Source of the DNA: an uncultured Candidatus Pelagibacter sp.
Lineage (GTDB): Bacteria > Pseudomonadota > Alphaproteobacteria > Pelagibacterales > Pelagibacteraceae
DNA length: 64,000 nucleotides
Direction of reading: 5' to 3'
NCBI GenBank assembly: GCA_913030805.1
Contig: CAJWDL010000003.1
Location: 46,864-110,863, forward strand
The notes under the pieces were generated by a model. It made no database searches. It had not been told where the DNA came from and saw nothing but the letters and a program-made list of their open reading frames with translations. Position numbers and translations under genes: made by a program. Every line of letters starts with the position of its first letter. The first letter of the stretch is position 1. Positions 1-8,135 of the stretch are shown here, piece by piece.

Positions 1-2
1 TA

Positions 3-395
3 CTGAAATTGCCCTCAAGATCTTTAAAAAAAGTAGGTCTATCTCGTCAAAAAATTAGTTACTTAAAAAATATAGCCAAGAGTTTTAAAAATAAATCTTT
101 TGAAATTGAAAAACTTAAAAAAATGAGTGATGAAGAATCAATAAATTATATAACAAAATTGAGAGGACTAGGAGTTTGGAGTGCCCAGATGTTTTTAATG
201 TTTAATTTGAATAGACCAGACATATTCCCGACCACAGATATTGGACTTCTTAAATCTATATCAAAAAATTATAAAGTTTCTTATCCACCCAGCAAAAGAT
301 TTCTAAACAAAATTTCCAAACTTCATTTTGGCCATAGAACTATTTTTACCTGGTATATGTGGAGATCAATAGATTCTAGTGAGGTTGAATATTAA
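3..395 (+). CDS. DNA-3-methyladenine glycosylase II (AlkA-like), 3' part only
   Basis: This is the C-terminal part of a helix-hairpin-helix GPD base-excision glycosylase, which removes alkylated bases from DNA. The reading frame is open to the window edge, so the true start lies outside; the TTG at base 9 is not a credible start. The hairpin LRGLGVWSAQMFLMF is followed by a Pro/Asp-containing segment (RPDIFPTTDIGL), whose second Asp lies where the catalytic Asp of AlkA sits. The end (FGHRTIFTWYMWR) matches the family's last helix. It converges on the minus-strand glycosyltransferase with an 11-base gap. Confidence 0.85.
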   Translation: MKLPSRSLKKVGLSRQKISYLKNIAKSFKNKSFEIEKLKKMSDEESINYITKLRGLGVWSAQMFLMFNLNRPDIFPTTDIGLLKSISKNYKVSYPPSKRFLNKISKLHFGHRTIFTWYMWRSIDSSEVEY

Positions 396-406
396 TATTT
401 TCAAAT

Positions 407-1297
407 TTAATCCAACCAGAATTTATATTTTTCAATATTTTTTTGAACATATTTGGGTAAGAGTTTTAAATCTATTGTCGTCAATTTTTGTCCCTTATCA
501 AATTTGGATACACGTTGATCCACTTTAAGGTCATAAATAGTTTTTTTTTCCTTAATAATATTATCAATTTTTTCAACGCTTAAAGGCTTAATATCAAACT
601 CTCTATGATGTAAATACGATTTAAGTTTTTCTTCTAACGCCTTTGCATTTTTTATGTTGGTAAAATGCCATCCTCCATCATTTACAAAATAAATATTTTG
701 ATATTTTATTTTTGAAAACAAGGCATCTATTCGCCAAAAAGGATAAGTTCTATCTTTAATATTTCTTAACCACTGAGGAGAAATTAAATCTTTTTTTTTG
801 CAAACCTTGGTACCAACCCAATCAAAGGAATCCATACACAAATTTAGCTTGTAATAAAATATTTTTTGTTGAAAAAAAATTAACTTACTTTTTATTTTTT
901 TTAGATCCAACTTTTCAAGATTTGGAATTTCGTCAGCATCAGATACCATGATGAAATCTTCAGGATCTGCTTCCTTGAGACCTGCAACAATATAATTTCT
1001 ATGATAATTTTCTCTTTTAATAGCATTAAAAATATATTTGTGAGATTTTAAATTCTCATCATCTTTGTCATTTACAACATCTATTCCACCAGGTTCATGG
1101 TCTAAAACAAAGTAACTTATTTTATTTTTAAATTGATTAAATTTATTAATATCAAATAATAAATTTCTTTTTTTACCGCTGTGGGTAAACTTACTTTCAA
1201 CAATTATAAATTTATCGACGTAGGGATCTAAACAATTGAGACGAATATCAACAACTGTATCTTCGTCATAGTACATAAAACAATCATAAACTTTCAT
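407..1297 (-). CDS. glycosyltransferase family 17 protein
   Basis: This is a 296-residue GT-A type transferase resembling GT17 (beta-1,4-N-acetylglucosaminyltransferase) proteins. The start MKVYDCFMYYDE and the segment DKFIIVESKFTHSG are typical of the family. The metal- and sugar-nucleotide-binding DxD motif appears as MVSDADEIP near residue 120. There is no signal peptide or membrane segment, so it probably acts in the cytoplasm on a cell-surface glycan. No other glycan genes adjoin it, so the acceptor is unknown. It lies 8 bases downstream of uraD on the same strand and could share its transcript. Confidence 0.75.
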   Translation of the reverse strand: MKVYDCFMYYDEDTVVDIRLNCLDPYVDKFIIVESKFTHSGKKRNLLFDINKFNQFKNKISYFVLDHEPGGIDVVNDKDDENLKSHKYIFNAIKRENYHRNYIVAGLKEADPEDFIMVSDADEIPNLEKLDLKKIKSKLIFFQQKIFYYKLNLCMDSFDWVGTKVCKKKDLISPQWLRNIKDRTYPFWRIDALFSKIKYQNIYFVNDGGWHFTNIKNAKALEEKLKSYLHHREFDIKPLSVEKIDNIIKEKKTIYDLKVDQRVSKFDKGQKLTTIDLKLLPKYVQKNIEKYKFWLD

Positions 1298-1305
1298 AGG
1301 TTAAA

Positions 1306-1812
1306 TTATTTTATATTTATTTTATTTAAACGTAAATTAGCAATCTTACATACTTGTGAGATTGCTTCTTTAAATTCATCATCAGCACTATTGAGAATTC
1401 TTTTTTTAAATTTATTTAAAATTTCTGTCTTGTTTTTACCTTCAACAGCAAGAATAAAAGGGAAACCAAATTTTTTTTTATACTCATTATTCAAATTTTT
1501 AAATTCTCTAAATTCTTTTTCTGAACATTGATCCAGTCCCGCCCTGTTTTGTTCATTACGAGAATCTATATTAAGCAAACTAATCTTTGTTTTATCAGCT
1601 AAATCGGGATGTGCTCTGATAATTTTCAACTGATTTTTTTTACTAGTGGTCCTAAAAATTTCCAATATTTTCGAACACAAATCTTCAAAACTATTAAAAG
1701 GTTTTTGATTATATAATTTTTCTGCAATCCATTTGGTTTTTTCAAAAATATTAGCGAAAATTTCGTTAAATCTAATTTGTGACAAATTATTAATTTTATT
1801 GATCAAAATCAT
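1306..1812 (-). CDS. uraD: OHCU decarboxylase (2-oxo-4-hydroxy-4-carboxy-5-ureidoimidazoline decarboxylase)
   Basis: UraD catalyses the last step from urate to S-allantoin by decarboxylating OHCU. The 168-residue length is usual. The catalytic His is in RAHPDLADK (about H68), and the SRNEQNRAGLD segment and the FGFPFILAVEGK substrate loop are both present. The gene is divergent from uraH with only 33 bases between the starts, and xanthine dehydrogenase follows on the other side, so the purine-breakdown role is well supported by context. A 10-base palindrome in the shared promoter region may be an operator. Confidence 0.93.
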   Translation of the reverse strand: MILINKINNLSQIRFNEIFANIFEKTKWIAEKLYNQKPFNSFEDLCSKILEIFRTTSKKNQLKIIRAHPDLADKTKISLLNIDSRNEQNRAGLDQCSEKEFREFKNLNNEYKKKFGFPFILAVEGKNKTEILNKFKKRILNSADDEFKEAISQVCKIANLRLNKINIK

Positions 1813-1822
1813 TTAGTTAATT

Positions 1823-1832
1823 ATTGTACAAT
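1823..1832. promoter_or_regulatory. palindrome ATTGTACAAT between uraD and uraH
   Basis: A perfect 10-base palindrome lies in the middle of the 33-base divergent gap between uraD and uraH. Its placement between two urate-pathway genes makes it a candidate operator for a dimeric repressor; TTGTACAA-like cores are common among GntR-type sites. No regulator gene is seen nearby, and a single copy was noticed, so this is inference. Confidence 0.35.
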
Positions 1833-1845
1833 ATATACATATCTT

Positions 1846-2193
1846 ATGACAAAATTAACTACGCATGTTTTAGATACTTACACTGGAAGACCAGCCGGAG
1901 GCGTTAAAGTTGAGGTTTATTATATTTCAAATAAACGAAATAAACTAAATAGTATTTTGCTAAATAATAATGGACGAGCAGACGAATCTTTAGTTGAGGG
2001 AAATAATTTCAAAGAAGGGAAATACGAACTTGTATTTTTTGTAGGTGACTATTTTAAAAAAATAACCAACTTACCAAAAACTCCATTTTTGGGTGAAGTA
2101 ATTATTAAATTTGGAGTATCTAATCCAAAAGAACATTACCATGTTCCTTTGCTAGTTTCTCCTTGGAGCTATTCGACTTATAGAGGAAGTTAA
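1846..2193 (+). CDS. uraH: 5-hydroxyisourate hydrolase (transthyretin-like)
   Basis: HIUase hydrolyses 5-hydroxyisourate, the product of urate oxidation, to OHCU for UraD. The 115-residue protein has the family's N-terminal TTHVLDTYTGRPAGGV (active-site His about residue 7) and ends in the diagnostic YRGS tetrapeptide. The conserved YHVPLLVSPWSYSTYRG block is intact. There is no signal peptide, so it is cytoplasmic. The stop codon directly abuts the xdhA ATG, so the two are translated from one transcript. Confidence 0.95.
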   Translation: MTKLTTHVLDTYTGRPAGGVKVEVYYISNKRNKLNSILLNNNGRADESLVEGNNFKEGKYELVFFVGDYFKKITNLPKTPFLGEVIIKFGVSNPKEHYHVPLLVSPWSYSTYRGS

Positions 2194-3633
2194 ATGACTT
2201 CCGGTACCATTAGGTTTATTCACAAAAATAAAGTTTTATCAATTCATAATCCAGATCCCAACGAAACCATACTTAATTTTGTAAGAGCTAAGCTAGGAAA
2301 AACTGGAACCAAGGAAGGTTGTGCGGAAGGAGGCTGTGGAGCATGCACAATAGTATTAGGTGAGTTAAAAAAAAGCAAAATCATTTATAAGGCAATCAAT
2401 GCTTGCATTGCATTTGTTCCAACATTAGCTGGTAAGCAGCTTATACTTGTGGAAGATTTAGTTTCTGGCGACGGTTCTTTGCACCCAATACAAAAGGCAA
2501 TAATTGATTATCATGGTTCACAATGCGGCTTCTGCACACCAGGGTTTGTAATGTCTTTGTTTGCAATGTACAAGAATTATTCTTTTTATAAAGATGATAT
2601 TATTAGAGATTCAATTTCTGGAAATTTATGTAGATGCACAGGTTATCGACCCATAATAGATGCTGCTAAAAGTTTAAATAAAATCAGTAAATTTGATTTT
2701 TTTAAAAGAAACCAGCAATTATCCATTTCTCTTTTAAAAAAAATAAAACTGAAAAGCATTGTTATATCGAATAAAAATAGAAAATATTTTGCACCCAAAA
2801 ATGTGAATGAGCTAAAAAAAATTCTTAAACAATATCCAAATTCTAAATTATTAAGCGGAGGAACCGATGTTTCTTTAGTTGTTACTAAAGAAAGAAAAGA
2901 TCTAGATTCTTTAATTTATATGAATTCAATTGATGAATTAAATTATATCAAAAAAAATAAAAATTACATTGAAGTTGGGGCAACAACGCCTTTAATAGAT
3001 TTTGAATTATTTATAAAAAAATATTTTCCTGATTTTGCACAAATACTTAAAAGATATGGCTCTACTCAAATTAGAAATATCTGCACAATTGCAGGCAATA
3101 TAGCAACGGCAAGCCCTATTGGTGACACTCTTCCATTATTGTTGTCACTTGATTCACAAATAATTATTAAAGATAAAGATAAAACTAAAATTTTACCTCT
3201 AAATGGGTTTTTTATAAACTATCGTAAAACAAAGCTTAAAAAAGGACAATTTATCCATTCAATAAGAATTCCTTTACTATTAAAAAGTATTTTTAAAGCT
3301 TATAAAATTTCAAAGAGAATTGATGATGACATCTCATCAGTTTGTGCTTCTTTTAATGTTGAACTAAAAAATAATAAAGTAAAAAAAATAAGAGTTGCCT
3401 ATGGCGGAATGGCAAATATTCCAAAAAGGGCTATTTATTGTGAAAAAATACTCCTTAATTCTTCTCTGTCAGATAACATAATCAATAAAGCTAAGAAATC
3501 CCTAGAAAAAGATTTCAAGCCTATTACGGATGTTAGAGCCAGTCAAAAATATCGTATGGAAGTAGCAAAAAATTTGCTGGAGAAATGTTTTCTGGAAATC
3601 AAGCAAAAAAAATTAATAAGAATAAATACTTAA
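2194..3633 (+). CDS. xdhA: xanthine dehydrogenase small subunit (2Fe-2S and FAD domains)
   Basis: This subunit carries electrons from the molybdenum centre to NAD+ during hypoxanthine and xanthine oxidation. Residues 1-80 form a plant-ferredoxin-type [2Fe-2S] domain (C43, C48, C51, C71). A second all-helical [2Fe-2S] domain follows (CGFC at 111-114, CRC at 146-148). From about residue 185 there is a FAD-binding domain with LLSGGTDVSLV and the STQIRNICTIAGNIATASP flavin motif, then a CO-dehydrogenase-flavoprotein C-terminal domain. The 479-residue length matches bacterial XdhA. It is coupled to uraH upstream and xdhB downstream with 0-1 base gaps. Confidence 0.95.
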   Translation: MTSGTIRFIHKNKVLSIHNPDPNETILNFVRAKLGKTGTKEGCAEGGCGACTIVLGELKKSKIIYKAINACIAFVPTLAGKQLILVEDLVSGDGSLHPIQKAIIDYHGSQCGFCTPGFVMSLFAMYKNYSFYKDDIIRDSISGNLCRCTGYRPIIDAAKSLNKISKFDFFKRNQQLSISLLKKIKLKSIVISNKNRKYFAPKNVNELKKILKQYPNSKLLSGGTDVSLVVTKERKDLDSLIYMNSIDELNYIKKNKNYIEVGATTPLIDFELFIKKYFPDFAQILKRYGSTQIRNICTIAGNIATASPIGDTLPLLLSLDSQIIIKDKDKTKILPLNGFFINYRKTKLKKGQFIHSIRIPLLLKSIFKAYKISKRIDDDISSVCASFNVELKNNKVKKIRVAYGGMANIPKRAIYCEKILLNSSLSDNIINKAKKSLEKDFKPITDVRASQKYRMEVAKNLLEKCFLEIKQKKLIRINT

Positions 3634-3634
3634 A

Positions 3635-5932
3635 ATGAAAGTCGATTCTTTTGTCATGGAAAATAGACCACACGAGAGCGCGGCTAAACATGTCAGCGGA
3701 TATGCTAATTATATAGATGATATTGTTGAACCAGAGGGCACATTATATGGTGCCATTGGATATAGTAAAAAAGCACATGCAATCATAAAAAAATTAGATT
3801 TAAGAGATGTATGGAAGAGTGAAGGTGTAGTTTCTGTTGTGACCTCATCAGATATTCCAGGACGTAACGATATAGGCGCTGTTTATGATGGTGATCCAAT
3901 TTTTCCAAAAAAGGTTGAATATTTTGGTCAGCCACTATTTGCTGTAGCGGCAACCTCAACTGAACTTGCAAGAAAAGCTCTTCAAAAGGTTAAAATAACC
4001 TACAAAAATTTAAAACCGGTTATCGACATAAAAGAAGCACTAAGAAAAAAACTTTATGTTTTAAAAGGAAGAAAAATAAAAAGAGGAGATCCATTAAAAA
4101 AAATTAGTAAAGCAAAAAATTATTTAAAAAATTCTTTTTCACTGGGAAGTCAAGAACATTTTTATCTTGAAGGTCAAATTGCATTTGTTATTCCACAAGA
4201 AGATAGTGATTTTAAAATTTTTTCTAGTACTCAGCATCCAAGTGAAACACAGCAAATTATAGCAAAGATGCTTAATCAAAAAAATAACACTATTAATGTT
4301 GAAGTAAGAAGAATAGGGGGTGGATTTGGAGGCAAAGAAACTCAAAGTTTAATTTTTGCAGCAATATGTACTCTTTTATCAAAAAAAACAAAACTTCCAG
4401 TTAAGCTTAGAATGGATCGTGATGATGACATTATAATAACTGGTAAACGTCACGATTTTTACTCTGATTATGAGGTGGGTTTTAATGATAAAGGAGTTGT
4501 TGAAGGTGTGAGAATAAAACTTGCATCAAGATGCGGAATTTCACCTGACTTATCCGAAGCAATTAATTCTAGGGCCTTGTTGCATATTGATAGCGCGTAT
4601 TATCTTTCGGATGTTTCTGTTGAGAACTATCTTTGTAAGACAAATACATCTTCTGCTACTGCTTTCAGGGGGTTTGGTGGAAATCAAGGAATGATGATCA
4701 TCGAAAACATTGTAGATAATGTTGCAAGATATTTGAAAAAAGACCCGGCAAAAATAAGAAAAGTAAATTTTTATCAAAAAAATAAAAAAAATATCACTCA
4801 TTATGGCATGAAAATCGAGGACAATGTTATCAATGAAATTTATAGTAAGTTAATTAAATCTTCGAATTACAAAAATAGAAGGCTAAATATTAAAAAATTT
4901 AACTTAAAAAATAAATATTTAAAAAAAGGATTGAGCTTTACACCTGTGAAGTTTGGGATAAGTTTTACTACACGTCATCTAAATCAAGCAGGAGCTTTGG
5001 TACATATTTATTGTTCAGATGGAAGTGTTCATGTGTCAACTGGTGCAATTGAAATGGGGCAAGGTACTTACACAAAAATTGCCATGTTAATTTCCAACGA
5101 ATTAGGCTTGTCTTTTGATAAAATCAAAGTTTTTTCTACTCGTACAGATAAAGTTCCAAATACATCAGCATCAGCAGCGAGCTCAACAACAGATCTTAAT
5201 GGAGCAGCGGCAATTAATGCTGTAAATAAAATTAAACAAAATTTAGCATTATTCGTAAAACGTAAATACAAGGTAAAAAGCAATAAAGCTATTTACAAAA
5301 ATGGTATGGTTAAATTTAAAGGTAAAACTTTTTCATTTAAATCATTAATTAAAGATGCTTATCTTAACAGAGTTTCGTTGTCATCTTCTGGGTTTTATTC
5401 AACTCCAAAAATACATTTTGATAGTAAAACTTTTCTTGGGAGGCCTTTTCTCTACTTTGCTTACGGTGCAGCAGTTTCTGAAGTACTAATTGACACTTTA
5501 ACTGGTGAAAATAAAATTTTACGTGTAGATATACTCCACGATCAAGGCAGAGCAATTAATCCTGCAATTGAAAAAGGTCAGATCGAAGGAGGATTTGTGC
5601 AGGGAGCGGGTTGGTTAACAATGGAAGAAGTGAATTGGAAATCAAATGGAGAGTTAACTACTCATTCGCCTTCCACTTATAAAATACCAGCTGTAAATGA
5701 TACGCCAGAAAAATTTAATGTAAAAATATTTAAAAATTTAAATAAAGAAAACGTAGTAAATAAATCAAAAACAACTGGTGAACCACCTTTGATGCTGGGA
5801 ATGTCAGTATTTTTTGCAATTAAAGATGCCATTGCTTCAGTAGTTAACTACAAAATCATTCCAAATTTCAATGCTCCAGCTACTCCTGAAGCAATTTTAT
5901 TAAGCATAAATGACATAAAGAAAAAATTATGA
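3635..5932 (+). CDS. xdhB: xanthine dehydrogenase large subunit (molybdopterin-binding)
   Basis: This is the catalytic molybdenum-cofactor subunit, 765 residues, the usual length. The cofactor-binding loops GGGFGGKE (228-235) and AFRGFGGNQG (343-352) are intact, and the catalytic Glu lies in TTGEPPLMLG (about E716). The ARG-type substrate region shows RALLHIDSAYYL, as in XDH rather than CO dehydrogenase. The insertase XdhC, normally needed to load the sulfurated cofactor, is not in this window and must be elsewhere. The last bases overlap the guanine deaminase start by 4, showing translational coupling. Confidence 0.95.
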   Translation: MKVDSFVMENRPHESAAKHVSGYANYIDDIVEPEGTLYGAIGYSKKAHAIIKKLDLRDVWKSEGVVSVVTSSDIPGRNDIGAVYDGDPIFPKKVEYFGQPLFAVAATSTELARKALQKVKITYKNLKPVIDIKEALRKKLYVLKGRKIKRGDPLKKISKAKNYLKNSFSLGSQEHFYLEGQIAFVIPQEDSDFKIFSSTQHPSETQQIIAKMLNQKNNTINVEVRRIGGGFGGKETQSLIFAAICTLLSKKTKLPVKLRMDRDDDIIITGKRHDFYSDYEVGFNDKGVVEGVRIKLASRCGISPDLSEAINSRALLHIDSAYYLSDVSVENYLCKTNTSSATAFRGFGGNQGMMIIENIVDNVARYLKKDPAKIRKVNFYQKNKKNITHYGMKIEDNVINEIYSKLIKSSNYKNRRLNIKKFNLKNKYLKKGLSFTPVKFGISFTTRHLNQAGALVHIYCSDGSVHVSTGAIEMGQGTYTKIAMLISNELGLSFDKIKVFSTRTDKVPNTSASAASSTTDLNGAAAINAVNKIKQNLALFVKRKYKVKSNKAIYKNGMVKFKGKTFSFKSLIKDAYLNRVSLSSSGFYSTPKIHFDSKTFLGRPFLYFAYGAAVSEVLIDTLTGENKILRVDILHDQGRAINPAIEKGQIEGGFVQGAGWLTMEEVNWKSNGELTTHSPSTYKIPAVNDTPEKFNVKIFKNLNKENVVNKSKTTGEPPLMLGMSVFFAIKDAIASVVNYKIIPNFNAPATPEAILLSINDIKKKL

Positions 5933-6393
5933 AAAATGAATTTATGAAAAGAGCTATAGAGCTTTCTATCGAAAGCATCAATAGTGGTGGTGGGCCGTTT
6001 GGTTCAGTAATAGTTAAAGATAACAAAATAATTTCAGAAGGGATGAATCGAGTGACAGTGAATAATGATCCCACTGCCCATGGTGAGATTGTAGCCATTA
6101 GAGCAGCAACAAAAGTTTTAAATGATTTTAATCTTAAAGGATGTGAACTGTACACATCAACTGAACCATGTCCGATGTGCTATTCGGCAATTTTTTGGTC
6201 TCGTATTGATAAAATATATTATGCCAACACAAAAGAAGATGCTCAACGAGTTGATTTTGATGATTCATTAATTTATTCAGAACTTCAACAAAGTATTAAT
6301 AAAAGAAAAATTCCAATGATCCAATTGATGAGAAAAGAAGCTTTGGTAGCTTTTGAATTATGGGATAAAAAGACAGACAAGGTTGAATATTAA
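5929..6393 (+). CDS. guaD: guanine deaminase / nucleoside deaminase (CDA fold)
   Basis: This 154-residue zinc deaminase most likely converts guanine to xanthine and so feeds XDH. The zinc site is complete: HGE (H51, E53) and PCPMC (C81, C84). The C-terminal segment around FDDSLIYSEL resembles the Bacillus GuaD-type dimer-swapped enzymes rather than tRNA adenosine deaminase. Its position, overlapping xdhB by 4 bases and puuD by 1, supports a base-catabolic role. Cytosine or adenine specificity cannot be excluded from sequence alone. Confidence 0.85.
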   Translation: MKNEFMKRAIELSIESINSGGGPFGSVIVKDNKIISEGMNRVTVNNDPTAHGEIVAIRAATKVLNDFNLKGCELYTSTEPCPMCYSAIFWSRIDKIYYANTKEDAQRVDFDDSLIYSELQQSINKRKIPMIQLMRKEALVAFELWDKKTDKVEY

Positions 6394-7214
6394 TGGAACT
6401 AGATATTTCTAAATGGATCCAGATTCTACTCCGATTTGGTCACGTGTTTTTTGCTTTTTTATGGGTGGGCACATCATTTACCTTCAATTTTTTAGATAAC
6501 AAATTACCAAAAAATCAAAAAGAGGAAAGCATAGAGGCGAGCGGAATATTGCAGCATAGTGGTTATTATTATAATCTTACAAGATTTCACGGAGCGCCCA
6601 AGGAAATTCCCAAGAATGTGATTATTTGGAAGTACACGTCGTATCTAACCTTTTTATCGGGGTTAGCTTTATTAATAATGATTTATTACATGAACGCAGG
6701 CATTTTAATGGTTGATAAAAGAGTAAATGATATTTCTTCTTTTCTTGCTATAGCAATTTCGTTGCTATCTATAATTTTATCTTGGTTTATTTACCATTTT
6801 ATCTGTAAATCTAAATTAATAAATTACAAAATTGCGTTTCCAGTATTACAATTAATTATCGGAATTATTATTTCATTTGTTTTAACTAAAATTTATGGTC
6901 CACGATTTGCTTTTTTACAAGTGGGTATCATTTTGGGTAGCATAATGACCTTTAATGTGTTTTTTGTTATAGCGCCTAATGGTAGGAAGAACGCATTAAA
7001 CGAAAAATTTGATTTAAATCTTGCAGTTAAAGCAAAGACAAGATCAGTTCACAATAATATTGTTACACTCCTAGTTTTGTTTATTATGTTAAGTGGACAT
7101 GCTTCTTTTATCTGGGCTAGCAAATACAACTGGTTGATCCTAGCTTTACTAGCAGTAATTCTTGGATTAATTCAATATTATGTTAATTGGAAGAATAAAA
7201 AAGAAAGTAATTAA
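6393..7214 (+). CDS. puuD: PuuD-type membrane urate oxidase, cytochrome c domain absent
   Basis: The 273-residue protein matches the integral-membrane urate_ox_N domain of PuuD, which oxidises urate to 5-hydroxyisourate. About seven hydrophobic helices are visible (near residues 8-31, 80-100, 114-138, 147-165, 172-194, 221-240, 246-264). Conserved features include RFGHVFFAFLWVGTSFTFNF, LTRFHGAPKEIP and WKYTSYLTFLSG. Known PuuD proteins are about 400 residues and end in a cytochrome c domain; here translation stops after the last helix and no CxxCH follows. Electrons must then pass to a separate cytochrome. It completes the XDH-PuuD-UraH-UraD route. Confidence 0.85.
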   Translation: MELDISKWIQILLRFGHVFFAFLWVGTSFTFNFLDNKLPKNQKEESIEASGILQHSGYYYNLTRFHGAPKEIPKNVIIWKYTSYLTFLSGLALLIMIYYMNAGILMVDKRVNDISSFLAIAISLLSIILSWFIYHFICKSKLINYKIAFPVLQLIIGIIISFVLTKIYGPRFAFLQVGIILGSIMTFNVFFVIAPNGRKNALNEKFDLNLAVKAKTRSVHNNIVTLLVLFIMLSGHASFIWASKYNWLILALLAVILGLIQYYVNWKNKKESN

Positions 7215-7501
7215 ACCCCTTCAATAATTTGTAAATTTCTCTTAACAGAGCCTTTTAAAATATTAATGGCCTCCCTATACACACTGGAATCATAAGCTTG
7301 TTTTGCTAGATCAAAAGAAGGAAATTCAACAATAACAGTTCTAGGTTTGGCGGATCCCTCTAGACAGATATTTTTGCCACCGCGACACAAAAAATTTCCT
7401 TGGTGACCTTGAATTGCAATTGTTGCTTTTTTTGCATACTCACTTAGAATTTTAGGATCTTCAATTTTTTCATACACAGATATCCAATATCCTTTTGACA
7501 T
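7211..7501 (-). CDS. DUF1330 family protein
   Basis: A 96-residue protein with the ferredoxin-like dimeric alpha/beta barrel pattern of DUF1330: GYWISVYEKIEDP at the start, the central GKNICLEGSAKPRTVIVEFPSF and YDSSVYREA near the end. The function of the family is unknown. It is on the opposite strand from its neighbours and its 3' end overlaps the puuD stop by 4 bases. A good ribosome site (AAGGAGA) lies upstream of the ATG. A role in purine metabolism is possible only by location. Confidence 0.85.
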   Translation of the reverse strand: MSKGYWISVYEKIEDPKILSEYAKKATIAIQGHQGNFLCRGGKNICLEGSAKPRTVIVEFPSFDLAKQAYDSSVYREAINILKGSVKRNLQIIEGV

Positions 7502-7553
7502 AAATTTTCTCCTTTTTAATTAAGCTTTTTTTAACTATGATAGCAGAATTAGT

Positions 7554-8081
7554 ATGTCAGAAAAATTAATTGTTAGCTGGGAAGACTATACGAATACGGT
7601 AGAAAAATTAGCAATCCAAATTGATGCAAGTGGTTATAAACCTGATATTTTAATTGGAATTATGAGGGGAGCGGGTCTTTGCATTGATCTTCTTTCCCGA
7701 ATATGGAAAATGAAAACTGGTTATTTATCCGTACAAAGCTATTCAGGAAAAGGAGTAGAAGATACCCAGGGTTCTATAATGTTTTCAAGACAGATAAGTT
7801 CTATTGCAGAAGGCAATGACTTTGGAAAAATTTTACTAATAGACGATTTAAGTGATACGGGCCTAACGCTTAATAAAAGTATAGAATGGTTAAAAAATCA
7901 CGATCCAATAAAAAATTATATCAAAGAGATTAAAACAGGTTGTCTATGGAAGAAGAAAAAATCAACCTTTACACCAGACTTTTGCGCTGTAAATTTACCG
8001 AACTCGCCCTGGATTGTGCAACCTTTCGAGGCACATGAAGAAATTAGAATTGAAGATTTAAAAAAGAAACATAACAAATAA
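7554..8081 (+). CDS. purine phosphoribosyltransferase
   Basis: A 175-residue type I phosphoribosyltransferase with the PRPP-binding signature KILLIDDLSDTGLTL (about residues 99-113) and an N-terminal LIGIMRGAGLCIDLLSR loop. It resembles xanthine/hypoxanthine-guanine phosphoribosyltransferases, which convert imported bases to nucleotides. It lies between the catabolic cluster and the purine permease gene and thus offers the salvage branch for the same bases. The exact base preference (Gpt versus Hpt) is not readable. A strong bidirectional terminator follows. Confidence 0.85.
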   Translation: MSEKLIVSWEDYTNTVEKLAIQIDASGYKPDILIGIMRGAGLCIDLLSRIWKMKTGYLSVQSYSGKGVEDTQGSIMFSRQISSIAEGNDFGKILLIDDLSDTGLTLNKSIEWLKNHDPIKNYIKEIKTGCLWKKKKSTFTPDFCAVNLPNSPWIVQPFEAHEEIRIEDLKKKHNK

Positions 8082-8113
8082 AAAAAGGGCCAGAATAAAT
8101 CCGGCCCTTTTTT
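8082..8113. terminator. bidirectional intrinsic terminator
   Basis: The inverted repeat AAAAAGGGCC...GGCCCTTTTT, with an 11-base loop, ends in a U-run on both strands. It sits between two convergent genes, the phosphoribosyltransferase and the purine permease, and can serve both. It is the clearest rho-independent terminator in the window. Confidence 0.9.
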
Positions 8114-8135
8114 AAGAAAAGTTTAAATCTTTTAG

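Noticed and set aside
5880..6155. 91-codon minus-strand frame across the xdhB/guaD junction
   Set aside because: It is a shadow of two well-supported plus-strand genes and has no recognisable protein features.
7211..7501. Frameshifted cytochrome c domain of puuD
   Set aside because: No CxxCH-coding stretch is present after the puuD stop in any plus-strand frame I read; the region is fully used by the DUF1330 gene on the other strand.
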